Part shown: positions 44,948 to 52,337 of the stretch, in pieces
Numbering within the stretch: the first letter of the stretch is position 1
How the letters are laid out: every line of letters begins with the position of its first letter
From: DATEGZ01 sp035519535
GTDB lineage: Bacteria; Acidobacteriota; Vicinamibacteria; Vicinamibacterales; SCN-69-37
DNA length: 64,000 bases
NCBI GenBank assembly: GCA_035519535.1
Contig: DATIWF010000022.1
Coordinates: 26,644 to 90,643 of the forward strand
Reading direction: 5' to 3'
Position numbers and translations under genes: made by a program
Notes under the pieces: generated by a model
Databases searched by the model: none
Seen by the model: only the letters and a program-made list of their open reading frames with translations
Told to the model about the DNA's origin: nothing

Positions 44948-45600
44948 CGTGTGAAGACGAGCAGGTATTGGTACCGCAGGAACGTCTCCCGACTGTGGAG
45001 CTTCAGACCGGCGAGGGCCGCGTCCCGCTCGATCACTTCGGGGGCGACGCGTTCCTCGAGCGCCGGGCCGGGTCCGCCCGACCCGTCCGGCTTGAAGTCC
45101 ACGATGCCGAGCCGGCCGGCCGGGGCGAGCGCGGCGCCGGCGCGGCGCAGCACGCTCACCGGATCGCGGAATTGCGTGTACGTATCCACGATGAGGATGG
45201 CGTGCAGGTTCGGCGGCAGGTGCGGATCGTCGGCCGCGCCGAGCAGGGTCTCGACGTTCTTCAGGCCCTCGCGATCGACGCGGCGGCGGATCGACTCGAT
45301 CATCTCGTGCTGGATGTCCTCGGCGTAGACGATGCCGTTGGGACCGACGCGGCGGGCGAGGCGCGTCGTGAACCAGCCGCCACCGGCGCCGAGGTCGGCG
45401 ACGCGACTGCCGTCGGCGATCCCGAGCGCGTCCATGACACGATCGGGTTGCTGCCACTCGTCGCGATCCGGGCCTTCGAGGATGCCAAGCTCGGCCGGCG
45501 GGAACAGGCGGACGTGCGTCTCCCGGGCCTGCGCGGCCGCGAGCGTCACCGCGGCCGCGAGGATCGCGCCCGCCGCCAGCGTTCGTGACATGGCTCCCAT
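44944..45600 (-). CDS. Exported class I SAM-dependent methyltransferase
   Basis: 218 residues with a signal peptide (MSRTLAAGAILAAAVTLAAAQA) followed by PDRDEWQQPDRVMDALGIADG and VADLGAGGGWFTTRLARRVGPNG, the SAM-binding Rossmann motif, then VDTYTQFRDPVSVLRRAGAALAPAGRLGIVDF. A signal sequence on a SAM enzyme is odd, since SAM is cytoplasmic. The motif is intact, so it is not simply broken. Signal plus MTase in this family occurs in related genomes as far as I recall. Starts 4 bases after pgi. Confidence 0.82.
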   Translation of the reverse strand: MGAMSRTLAAGAILAAAVTLAAAQARETHVRLFPPAELGILEGPDRDEWQQPDRVMDALGIADGSRVADLGAGGGWFTTRLARRVGPNGIVYAEDIQHEMIESIRRRVDREGLKNVETLLGAADDPHLPPNLHAILIVDTYTQFRDPVSVLRRAGAALAPAGRLGIVDFKPDGSGGPGPALEERVAPEVIERDAALAGLKLHSRETFLRYQYLLVFTR

Positions 45601-45604
45601 CCTA

Positions 45605-47227
45605 TCAGCGGTAACTTCGCAGCACGCTTTCGAGCGCCGCCGAGTAATCGGCCGCGGGATCCTCGATGTGATAGTGCACGACGTGCCGGCCTGCCGCCGC
45701 GAGCGCCTCGAAATCGCCGAGCGCCTGCGCGAACTTCAGCGCGCTGAACGTGTAGTCGGTGCCGGGCACGGCCGACACGCTCTCGTCGATCGCGGTGAAG
45801 AGCAGGAAGACGCCGGTGTTCGGTCCGCCCTTGTGGTACTGACCGGTCGAGTGGAGGTAGCGCGGACCGATGCCGTGCGTGGTGGCGAAGCGCGTGTGGC
45901 GCCGGAGGGCGCCGCGCAGGCGCGCGATCACTTCGGCGCGCTTGGGCTCGCGCGGCAGGTAATCGAGAATCGCGACATAGCGTTCCGCGGCGGGCGCGTC
46001 GCCGTCGGCCCGCCGGTGCTCCCGCCGCGAGTACCCCTGACCGCGTTCGAACGGCGGATCGATGCGGAACATGCCCTGCGTCCGGCGTGCGTCGAGCTGC
46101 GCCTGCGTCCGCACCTTCGCGTCCTTCACGTTCGGCTCGTCGAACGGGTTGATCCCGAGCGCGCTGCCCGCGAGCGCCGTCGCAAACTCCCAGCGGAAGA
46201 ACTCGCCGCCGAGATCGTCGGGCACCATGTCGATGTCGAACGTCGGATGCCCGGCGGCGGCCAGACGCGGCACGGCCTCGTGGAGGTCGGGGGCGTTCGC
46301 CGCGCCAATCGCCACGAACGCGCGATCCTCGCCGTACTCGTTCGGCCGCCCGACGGGCTCGCCGACGATCGGCAGGACGCCGCGGCCGTCTTTGCCCGTA
46401 CTCTCCGCGACGAGCTGCTCGACCCACGCGCCGAGCGTCGCGAGGTCCGGCGGCAGCAGCAGCGTCAGCTTGTCGCGCCCGGCCTGGGCCGCCGAGGCGA
46501 TGAACGCGCCGAGGGCGAGCCCCGGATTGTCGACCGCGTCCACCTGGCACCGCGTCGCCATCGTGCGGGCCGACTCGAGCAGCCGCTCCATCGGGCGCCG
46601 CATCAGCGCGCCGGGGACGAGGCCGAACAGCGACAGCGCCGAGTAGCGGCCGCCGATGTCGGGCGGATTCAGGAACGTCTCGCGGTACCCGCGCTCCTTC
46701 GCGAGCTCGACGAGCGACGTGCCGGGATCGGTGACGGCGACGAAGTGCCGGCCGGCACGATCGCCCAGCGCCCCCTCCATCACGCTCCAGAAATGTCTTT
46801 CGAGCGACGTGACTTCGATCGTGCCGCCGCTCTTGCTTGCGGTGATGAACAGCGTGTGCGCCGCCGAGAGCGTCTCGGTGGCTTCGCGAATCGTGCGTTC
46901 GTCGGTCGTGTCGAGCAGCACGAGCCGCGGCGAGTGCGGCTGCGCCGGCAGGACGTCGCGCAGCACCTCCGCGCACAGGCTGCTGCCGCCCATGCCCAGC
47001 AGGTAGACGTGCCGGATCTGTTCGTCCCAGCAGTCGTGCGCGAAGTTCGCCAGGTCGGCGACCCTCGGCGCGAGGCTCACGGGCACGCCCAGCCAGCCGA
47101 GGCGCTGCCGGACGACGCCGGCCCGGTCGGACGGGGCGCCCGGCGGCGCGAAGACCGACAGATCCCGCGCCCAGACCCGCGACGCCACGCGGTCGGCAAC
47201 CCACCGCTCGAGCAGGGGAAGGGGCAT
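45605..47227 (-). CDS. pgi: Glucose-6-phosphate isomerase
   Basis: Interconverts glucose-6-P and fructose-6-P. From ATG 47227 (540 residues); the longer frame to 47305 overlaps the divergent erpA start. Typical elements: YLLGMGGSSLCAEVL, LFITASKSGGTIEVTSLERHF (sugar-phosphate site), DIGGRYSALSLFGLVPGAL, GEFFRWEFATALAGSALGINPFDEPNV and TYTFSALKFAQALGDFEAL with catalytic Lys, HIEDP. The large-insert form resembles bifunctional transaldolase-Pgi C-terminal halves. It heads the pgi-MTase-prenyl synthase-phosphodiesterase run. Confidence 0.88.
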   Translation of the reverse strand: MPLPLLERWVADRVASRVWARDLSVFAPPGAPSDRAGVVRQRLGWLGVPVSLAPRVADLANFAHDCWDEQIRHVYLLGMGGSSLCAEVLRDVLPAQPHSPRLVLLDTTDERTIREATETLSAAHTLFITASKSGGTIEVTSLERHFWSVMEGALGDRAGRHFVAVTDPGTSLVELAKERGYRETFLNPPDIGGRYSALSLFGLVPGALMRRPMERLLESARTMATRCQVDAVDNPGLALGAFIASAAQAGRDKLTLLLPPDLATLGAWVEQLVAESTGKDGRGVLPIVGEPVGRPNEYGEDRAFVAIGAANAPDLHEAVPRLAAAGHPTFDIDMVPDDLGGEFFRWEFATALAGSALGINPFDEPNVKDAKVRTQAQLDARRTQGMFRIDPPFERGQGYSRREHRRADGDAPAAERYVAILDYLPREPKRAEVIARLRGALRRHTRFATTHGIGPRYLHSTGQYHKGGPNTGVFLLFTAIDESVSAVPGTDYTFSALKFAQALGDFEALAAAGRHVVHYHIEDPAADYSAALESVLRSYR

Positions 47228-47284
47228 GTGGCCCACAGTGTGGGGTGAAACCGGCCCCGCTGTCGAGCCGCCGGCAGCCGGCCG

Positions 47285-47290
47285 TATAAT
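47285..47290 (+). promoter_or_regulatory. -10 box for leaderless erpA transcript
   Basis: Consensus TATAAT followed by exactly 6 bases and the ATG of erpA, so the transcript would begin at the start codon. No Shine-Dalgarno is possible. The -35 region (about 47262) is poor. Confidence 0.6.
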
Positions 47291-47296
47291 TAGATC

Positions 47297-47626
47297 ATGA
47301 TTCATGTTACGGAAGCAGCCGCCGAGAAAATCAACGAGCTGCTCGTCGAAGAGAACAAGACGGGGGCGGGGCTGCGCGTCTTCGTGCAGGGCGGCGGATG
47401 CTCGGGGTTCCAGTACGGCCTGATGATCGACGAGGGCGAGGGCGACCCGGCCGCGGACCAGGTGTTCGAGGTCAACGGTGTCCGCCTCTACGTCGACCCG
47501 ATCAGCCTGCGTTACCTGAAGGGCGCCGAAGTCGATTTCGTCGACAACCAGATGGGCGGCGGGTTCACGATCAAGAACCCGAACGCCCGGTCGACGTGCG
47601 GGTGCGGCTCGTCGTTCAACGTCTAG
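47297..47626 (+). CDS. erpA: Iron-sulfur cluster insertion protein ErpA/IscA
   Basis: A-type carrier that delivers Fe-S clusters to apoproteins. 109 residues with the three cluster cysteines C35 (GGGCSGFQYG), C101 and C103 (STCGCGSSF). Length and motifs are standard. It is the first gene of a run with a Fur-rubrerythrin regulator, suggesting joint control of iron and oxidative stress. Followed by the regulator after 44 bases. Confidence 0.94.
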   Translation: MIHVTEAAAEKINELLVEENKTGAGLRVFVQGGGCSGFQYGLMIDEGEGDPAADQVFEVNGVRLYVDPISLRYLKGAEVDFVDNQMGGGFTIKNPNARSTCGCGSSFNV

Positions 47627-47670
47627 AGAGAAAGTTACGGGGACCGGTCGAGCCCCGTCCCCGAGACACG

Positions 47671-48630
47671 ATGCAGTCCGCCTCTGAGTTCGTCGAAACG
47701 CGGCGGCCGGTGGGCGGGCGTCGATCGAGCAAGCGCGACGCCATCGTCCGCCTCTTCCTGCAGCAGGAAGGCCATCTCAGCGCGGACGAACTCGTCGCGC
47801 TGATCCGCCGCGCGGACTCGCGGATCAGCCGCGCCACCATCTACCGGACGCTGCAGTGGATGGTGGAGGCCGGGATCGCGCGGCGCGTCGATCTGGGTGA
47901 AGGCCGGTTCCGGTTCGAGCATTCGTACCGGCACCCGCGCCACTTCCACTTCGTCTGCAAGCGCTGCAACCAGCTGTTCGAGTTTCTGAGCTCCGACATC
48001 GAGGCGATCATCGAGGAAGTGGCGGCCGCGCGGCAGTTCCAGCCGGCGCAGAGCGTGCTGCAGGTGTTCGGCGAGTGCGAGGCCTGCCGGACCGGCCGCA
48101 CCGGCGTTGCCGCGAAGGCGCCCACCGAGAGCGTGTTCGCGCGCGACGCGCTGCGCATCGCGGTGGCCACCGAGCGGAGCGGCCTCGAGTTCTACACCCG
48201 GGCGGCGCGGCTGACGCGGGACGCGCGCGGCCGGCGCGTGTTCGAGAAGCTCGCCGAAGAAGAGAAAGAGCACATGAGCAAGCTCGAGGCGCGGTACCGC
48301 GACCTCGTCGCGCAGGATCCGGCGCTCGAGTCCCAGCCGACGTTCCTCTTCTTCAAGGGCGCCGCCAACGGCCTGTTCGCCGCGGGCACCGAGGAGCTGA
48401 AGAAGGGCGTCAACGATCGCAAGGCGCTGCTCATCGGCATCCGCTGCGAGCGCGGCTCGCACAAGTTCTTCAAGAAGTACGGCGAGCGCTTCGAGGAATC
48501 CGAGGGGAAGAGGATCTTCCTCGAGTTCGCCGACGAGGAGCGCGCCCACCTCGACCTGCTGATCCGCGAACTGCGCTCGCTCGTCGCTCGCGAGCGCCGC
48601 CGGCGCGACGGCCGCCGCCGCTCGGCGTGA
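47671..48630 (+). CDS. Fur-family repressor fused to a rubrerythrin-like diiron domain
   Basis: 319 residues from ATG 47671. Residues about 20-140 are Fur-like: winged helix (RISRATIYRTLQWMVEAGIA), the HPRHFHFVCKRC metal site and Cys pairs C96/C99 and C136/C139. Residues about 155-305 are a rubrerythrin-type four-helix bundle with the full ligand set E168, E198, H201, E260, E290 and H293 (two ExxH motifs: EKEH and ERAH). A single protein could thus sense iron or peroxide both at Fur metals and at a diiron site. The tail is very basic (RERRRRDGRRR). The PHP gene overlaps as GTGA. Confidence 0.85.
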   Translation: MQSASEFVETRRPVGGRRSSKRDAIVRLFLQQEGHLSADELVALIRRADSRISRATIYRTLQWMVEAGIARRVDLGEGRFRFEHSYRHPRHFHFVCKRCNQLFEFLSSDIEAIIEEVAAARQFQPAQSVLQVFGECEACRTGRTGVAAKAPTESVFARDALRIAVATERSGLEFYTRAARLTRDARGRRVFEKLAEEEKEHMSKLEARYRDLVAQDPALESQPTFLFFKGAANGLFAAGTEELKKGVNDRKALLIGIRCERGSHKFFKKYGERFEESEGKRIFLEFADEERAHLDLLIRELRSLVARERRRRDGRRRSA

Positions 48631-49475
48631 TCGACCTGCACCTGCACACGACGGCCTCCGACGGCCGGTCGTCCCCTGACGCGCTCGTCGCCGAGGCGGC
48701 CGCCGCGGGCGTCCGCACGCTCGCGGTGACCGATCACGACACGGTGGAGGCGGTGCCCGCCGTCGGCGCGGCGGCCGAACGCGCGGGACTGGCGACGATG
48801 GCCGGCATTGAAATCACGGCGATTCATCGCGGCCGCGACGTCCACATCCTCGGGTACGGCGTCGACGTCGGCGACGCCAACCTGCGCGCGTTTCTGGCGG
48901 CGCAGCGCCAGTCGCGCCGCGCGCGCGTCGTGTCGATCCTCGAGAGGCTCGCCGCGCTCGGCCTCTCGATTGACGCGTCCTCGCTGATGACCGCGATGAT
49001 CGTCGACACGGGACGCGCCGTGGGCCGGCCGATGGTGGCCCGCGCGCTCGTGGCGGCGGGCCACGTGCCCGACGTCGCCGCCGCGTTCGATCGGTATCTG
49101 GCCGAGGGACGCCCGGCGTTCGTGCCGCGCGTGGGTCCGTCGCCGGCGGAGGTGGGCCGGCGCATCGTGCGCGCCGGCGGCGTCGCGTCGCTCGCGCACC
49201 CGGCCAAGCTGGGTGACGACGAGCTGGTCCGCACGCTCGTGGGCGAGGGCCTCGAGGCGATCGAGGTCTACCATCCGGACCACGACGAGGAGGCGACGAA
49301 GCGCTACCGCGCGCTTGCCGACGCTCAGGATTTGATCGTGACGGGCGGGTCCGATTACCACGGGCCGGGGAGCGGCCGCGACAGCGCCCTCGGCCGGGTC
49401 GGATTGCCGGCCGCCGACTACGCCCGTCTTGCGGACCGTGCGGCGTCTCGCGCGGCCGGCCGACGCGCGCCATGA
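48627..49475 (+). CDS. PHP-domain phosphoesterase
   Basis: 282 residues from GTG 48627, overlapping the upstream stop. PHP metal motifs are complete: DLHLHTTASDG, AVTDHDT, GIEIT, SLAHP, VYHPDHDEE and GGSDYHG. This single-domain form matches the YciV/RNase AM 3',5'-nucleoside bisphosphate phosphatase group. Cytoplasmic. The ATP-binding protein gene overlaps as ATGA. Confidence 0.9.
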   Translation: MIDLHLHTTASDGRSSPDALVAEAAAAGVRTLAVTDHDTVEAVPAVGAAAERAGLATMAGIEITAIHRGRDVHILGYGVDVGDANLRAFLAAQRQSRRARVVSILERLAALGLSIDASSLMTAMIVDTGRAVGRPMVARALVAAGHVPDVAAAFDRYLAEGRPAFVPRVGPSPAEVGRRIVRAGGVASLAHPAKLGDDELVRTLVGEGLEAIEVYHPDHDEEATKRYRALADAQDLIVTGGSDYHGPGSGRDSALGRVGLPAADYARLADRAASRAAGRRAP

Positions 49476-50188
49476 GCCGCTGGCTCGTCGAGATCGCGTC
49501 GGTCGTGAAGGATTACGCCGGCGGCCAGCCCCTGCGCGTGACGGCGCTGCGCGTCGATCGAGGCGATCGCCTCACGCTCGCCGGCTTCGACGCCGGCGCG
49601 GCGGAAACGCTGATTCACCTCATCACCGGCGCGGCCCTGCCCGACGAGGGCGACGTGCGGATTGCCGGCGCGAGCACGCGCGAGATCGCGACCGACACGG
49701 CGTGGCTCTCCTCGCTCGACCGCTTCGGTCTCGTCACGGCGCGGGCCGTGCTCCTCGACACGCTGACGCTCGCCGACAATCTCGCGCTGCCGCTGACGGT
49801 GTCGATCGATCCGGTGCCAGACGAGGTACGGCCCCGGATCGAAGCGCTTGCGGACGCGGTCGGGCTCGGGCGGGACCGGCTGCCGGCCCCCGTCCAGTCG
49901 CTCTCGCCCGTCGAGCGCGTGCGCCTGCACCTTGCGCGCGCGCTCGCGTCCGATCCGGCGCTCCTCCTGCTCGAGCACGCGACGGCGGGGCTCGACGCCG
50001 CCTCCTCGGCCAGCATCGGCGCCACGCTGCGTCAGGTCGCCGACGCCCGTCGGCTGGGCTGGATCGCGCTCAGCGACGACGACGCCTTCGCGCGTGCCGC
50101 TGGAGGAAAACGGCTCAGGCTGGAGTCCTCGGGGGCGCTGCGCGAGGCGGGCTGGTGGCGAGGCGTGTTTGGGAGGAAGACACGGTGA
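49472..50188 (+). CDS. ABC ATPase-like protein with degenerate P-loop
   Basis: 238 residues. The frame aligns to ABC ATPases: a Walker A position reading AGFDAGAAETLIHLITGA without the GK(S/T), a Q-loop region, a signature-like LSPVERVRLHLARALASDPALLLLEHATAGLD (LSGGQ replaced, Walker B Asp replaced by Glu with a following His) and a switch position without a clear His. Catalysis is therefore unlikely; it may be a structural partner of an MlaF-type or other transporter. Operon position after Fur-Rbr and PHP is suggestive but no membrane partner is nearby. Confidence 0.72.
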   Translation: MSRWLVEIASVVKDYAGGQPLRVTALRVDRGDRLTLAGFDAGAAETLIHLITGAALPDEGDVRIAGASTREIATDTAWLSSLDRFGLVTARAVLLDTLTLADNLALPLTVSIDPVPDEVRPRIEALADAVGLGRDRLPAPVQSLSPVERVRLHLARALASDPALLLLEHATAGLDAASSASIGATLRQVADARRLGWIALSDDDAFARAAGGKRLRLESSGALREAGWWRGVFGRKTR

Positions 50189-50211
50189 TGCGACTGCTCG
50201 TTCCTGGGAAC

Positions 50212-50238
50212 CGACGCACCCGACGCACCTGACGGACC
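50212..50238. repeat. 9-base word repeat before the second HAD gene
   Basis: CGACGCACC, CGACGCACC, TGACGGACC: a relative of the CGACGTACC word near bioY, but here in the opposite orientation relative to the preceding gene. The adjacent TAGACT -10 box is part of the trailing word. Confidence 0.6.
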
Positions 50239-50242
50239 GACG

Positions 50243-50248
50243 TAGACT
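50243..50248 (+). promoter_or_regulatory. -10 box for leaderless HAD gene
   Basis: TAGACT, 6 bases before ATG 50255. No -35 and no Shine-Dalgarno. Confidence 0.4.
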
Positions 50249-50254
50249 CGATCG

Positions 50255-50944
50255 ATGACTGCGCTGTTCCTCTTCGATATCGACGGCACCCTGATTCTGT
50301 CCGGCCGCGCGGGCGTGCGCGGCATGAACCGTGCGTTCGAGCGCTTGTACGGACGGGCGGGCGCGCTCGACGGCGTGCCGATCGCCGGCCGCACCGATCG
50401 CGCGATCGTGAGCGACGTGCTGCGCGCGCTCGGCCGCGACGCCGGAGACGACGAGATCGGCCGGCTGCGGGACGCGTACTGCGACTGTCTGCCGGACGAG
50501 CTGCAGCGGCCGGTCGCCGACCCGAGCGGCATCCTCCCGGGTGTCGAGGCGCTGCTCGATCGGCTTGCGTCGGAGGGCGCGGCGGCCGTCGGACTCCTCA
50601 CGGGCAACTTCGCGCGCGGCGCCTCGATCAAGCTCGGCCATTTTGGCCTGGCCGATCGCTTTGCGTTCGGCGCGTTCGGCGACGACCACCTCGATCGCCG
50701 CGATCTCGTGCCGATTGCGATCGACGCGGCGCGTCGCGCCGGCGCCCCCGTCTCGTCACCCGCGGAGATCGTCGTCGTCGGCGACACGCCGCTCGACGTC
50801 GAATGCGCGCACGCGCACCGCGCACGCGCGGTCGGCGTCGCCACGGGGCCGTTCGCAGCCGCCGCGCTCAAAGACGCAGGCGCGGATCTCGTCCTCGAGA
50901 CGCTCGCCGAGCAGGACCGTCTGCTCGCCTGGGCGACTGCGTAA
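50255..50944 (+). CDS. HAD-superfamily phosphatase (phosphoglycolate phosphatase-like)
   Basis: 229 residues. FDIDGTLILSGRAG (nucleophile Asp and acid Asp), LLTGNF (motif II), and VVVGDTPLDVECAHAHRARAVGVATG (motif IV) are intact. A C1 cap between motif I and II. Resembles Gph-type or generic sugar/nucleotide phosphatases; substrate unknown. It faces the tRNA-Sec gene with 3 bases between stop and tRNA 3' end. Confidence 0.87.
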   Translation: MTALFLFDIDGTLILSGRAGVRGMNRAFERLYGRAGALDGVPIAGRTDRAIVSDVLRALGRDAGDDEIGRLRDAYCDCLPDELQRPVADPSGILPGVEALLDRLASEGAAAVGLLTGNFARGASIKLGHFGLADRFAFGAFGDDHLDRRDLVPIAIDAARRAGAPVSSPAEIVVVGDTPLDVECAHAHRARAVGVATGPFAAAALKDAGADLVLETLAEQDRLLAWATA

Positions 50945-50947
50945 GCG

Positions 50948-51045
50948 TGGCGGAAGCCCGTGGGAGTCGAACCCACCCTTCCCGCGCCAGGCGGGAAGCG
51001 ACCGGTTTTGAAGACCGGGAGGGCCACCGGGCCCCGTTGGCTTCC
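50948..51045 (-). tRNA. selC: tRNA-Sec (anticodon UCA)
   Basis: 98 bases including encoded CCA. Acceptor GGAAGCC pairs with GGCTTCC, discriminator G. Anticodon loop CTTCAAA gives UCA (complement of 51009-51011). The extra arm is long (CTTCCCGC / GCGGGAAG), and the T arm is GTGGGTTCGACTCCCAC. Size, 5' GGAAG and the long variable arm distinguish selenocysteine tRNA from serine tRNA. It implies selA/selB/selD and selenoproteins elsewhere in the genome. Confidence 0.96.
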
Positions 51046-51121
51046 TCACCCAGGGTGTTCCACGACAGCAATGTGTGATGAGCGGCCCGGGCGACCGGGC
51101 CGGCTGGTGCGAACTGAGAGG

Positions 51122-51328
51122 TTAGCTGTCGAGCAGGCGGACGTCCGCCGCGCGCGGGCCCTTCGGAGAGTCCTCGTTGGTGAACTCGACGCGCTGGCCT
51201 TCACGAAGCAACTCGAACACCGCGCCACGTACGGCCGACCGGTGGAAAAAGTGCTCCACGCCGCTCTCGTCCCGAATGAAGCCGAACCCCTTGTCAATCA
51301 ACAGACGTGCAATCGTGCCGCTGGGCAT
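51122..51328 (-). CDS. Cold-shock-domain protein
   Basis: 68 residues: KGFGFI (RNP1-like) and EHFFHRSAV (RNP2-like), and the usual GPRAADVRLL end. Binds single-stranded RNA/DNA and melts structures. AAAAGGA lies 7 bases before the ATG. Promoter at 51385-51414 gives a leader of about 50 bases. Confidence 0.92.
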   Translation of the reverse strand: MPSGTIARLLIDKGFGFIRDESGVEHFFHRSAVRGAVFELLREGQRVEFTNEDSPKGPRAADVRLLDS

Positions 51329-51384
51329 GACTGGTCCTTTTCCGAGAAGCCGACGCCTCCCGATGTGCTGGCTGAAGCCGAGTC

Positions 51385-51414
51385 AGTCTAGGCACGGAAG
51401 TTAGGGCAAGTCAA
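51385..51414 (-). promoter_or_regulatory. Sigma70 promoter of the cold-shock gene
   Basis: TTGACT (51409-51414), 18-base spacer, TAGACT (51385-51390) on the minus strand. Third strong promoter in the window with 18-base spacing. Confidence 0.7.
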
Positions 51415-51699
51415 GAAGCGCGAGGCTTCGTACGCAAGCCTAACGAAGTGTCCAAAGAGTCCTACGCGCTTCGCCATTGATTCGCTTCGAGCCGGACCGC
51501 CTCCGCCTCCACCTTCGAGCACCGCCGACCCGCTGTGGCTTGCGTCGTCGCGATCGACGCTGGCGGCGGCGACCCGCGTTCGGCAAACTCGAACTCGGTC
51601 CCGACATCGTGTCGAAGTTGGTGCCGGTGCTGACGCAGCTTTCCAACCCGTGGGGAATTTCGTAACATCCGCACACCCCCGTTTGCCCGGAGGGCACGA
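51415..51699. other. Intergenic stretch before the DUF305 gene
   Basis: 285 bases without a recognisable gene. TTTCCA-17-TAACAT (51640-51668) is a moderate promoter for the DUF305 gene; GGAGGG before its ATG is the ribosome binding site. The rest shows no repeats or homology I recognise. Confidence 0.5.
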
Positions 51700-52326
51700 A
51701 TGCCTACGACGTCTTCTCGTGTTGCCGCGGCAGCCGCAGGCGCCGCCGTCATCTTGCTGTCGGCGCAAGCCTTCGCGCAGTCGAGCCAGCAGCCCGACCC
51801 CAAACCGCGGCCCGATCTGGTGCGCCAGGCCTTCAACCAGGCCGACGTCAATTTCGTGTCCGGCATGATCCCGCACCACGCGCAGGCGGTGATCATGGCC
51901 GGCTGGGCGCCGTCGCACGGCGCGCGCGACGACGTCCGCCTCCTCTGCGAGAAGATCGTCGTCGCGCAGCGCGACGAGATTGAGTTCATGCGCAACTGGC
52001 TGCGCGATCGCGGCCAGCCCGTGCCCGACGCGACGTCGACCAGGCACAAGATGACGATGGACGGCATGGAGCACGACATGCTCATGCCCGGGATGCTGAC
52101 CGACGAGGAGATGGCGGCGCTCGACAGAGCGCGCGGGCCGGAGTTCGATCGGCTGTTCCTGACGGGCATGATCAAGCACCACCAGGGCGCGATCACGATG
52201 GTCAACGAGCTGTTCGCCGCGTATGGCGCCGTGCAGGGCGACGACATCTACAAGTTCGCCTCGGATGTGTTCGCCGATCAATCGATCGAGATCGATCGCA
52301 TGCAGCAGATGCTCAACAAGAAATAG
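51700..52326 (+). CDS. DUF305 exported protein
   Basis: 208 residues with a signal peptide (AAAAGAAVILLSAQAFAQ). Two-lobed ferritin-like helical pattern with VSGMIPHHAQAVIMA and LTGMIKHHQGAITMV, the paired HH motifs of DUF305, suspected to bind copper or other metals. Met- and His-rich (MTMDGMEHDMLMPGM). It is followed 11 bases later by an LVIVD-repeat lipoprotein, with which it is probably cotranscribed. Confidence 0.9.
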   Translation: MPTTSSRVAAAAAGAAVILLSAQAFAQSSQQPDPKPRPDLVRQAFNQADVNFVSGMIPHHAQAVIMAGWAPSHGARDDVRLLCEKIVVAQRDEIEFMRNWLRDRGQPVPDATSTRHKMTMDGMEHDMLMPGMLTDEEMAALDRARGPEFDRLFLTGMIKHHQGAITMVNELFAAYGAVQGDDIYKFASDVFADQSIEIDRMQQMLNKK

Positions 52327-52337
52327 GAGTCTGGATC

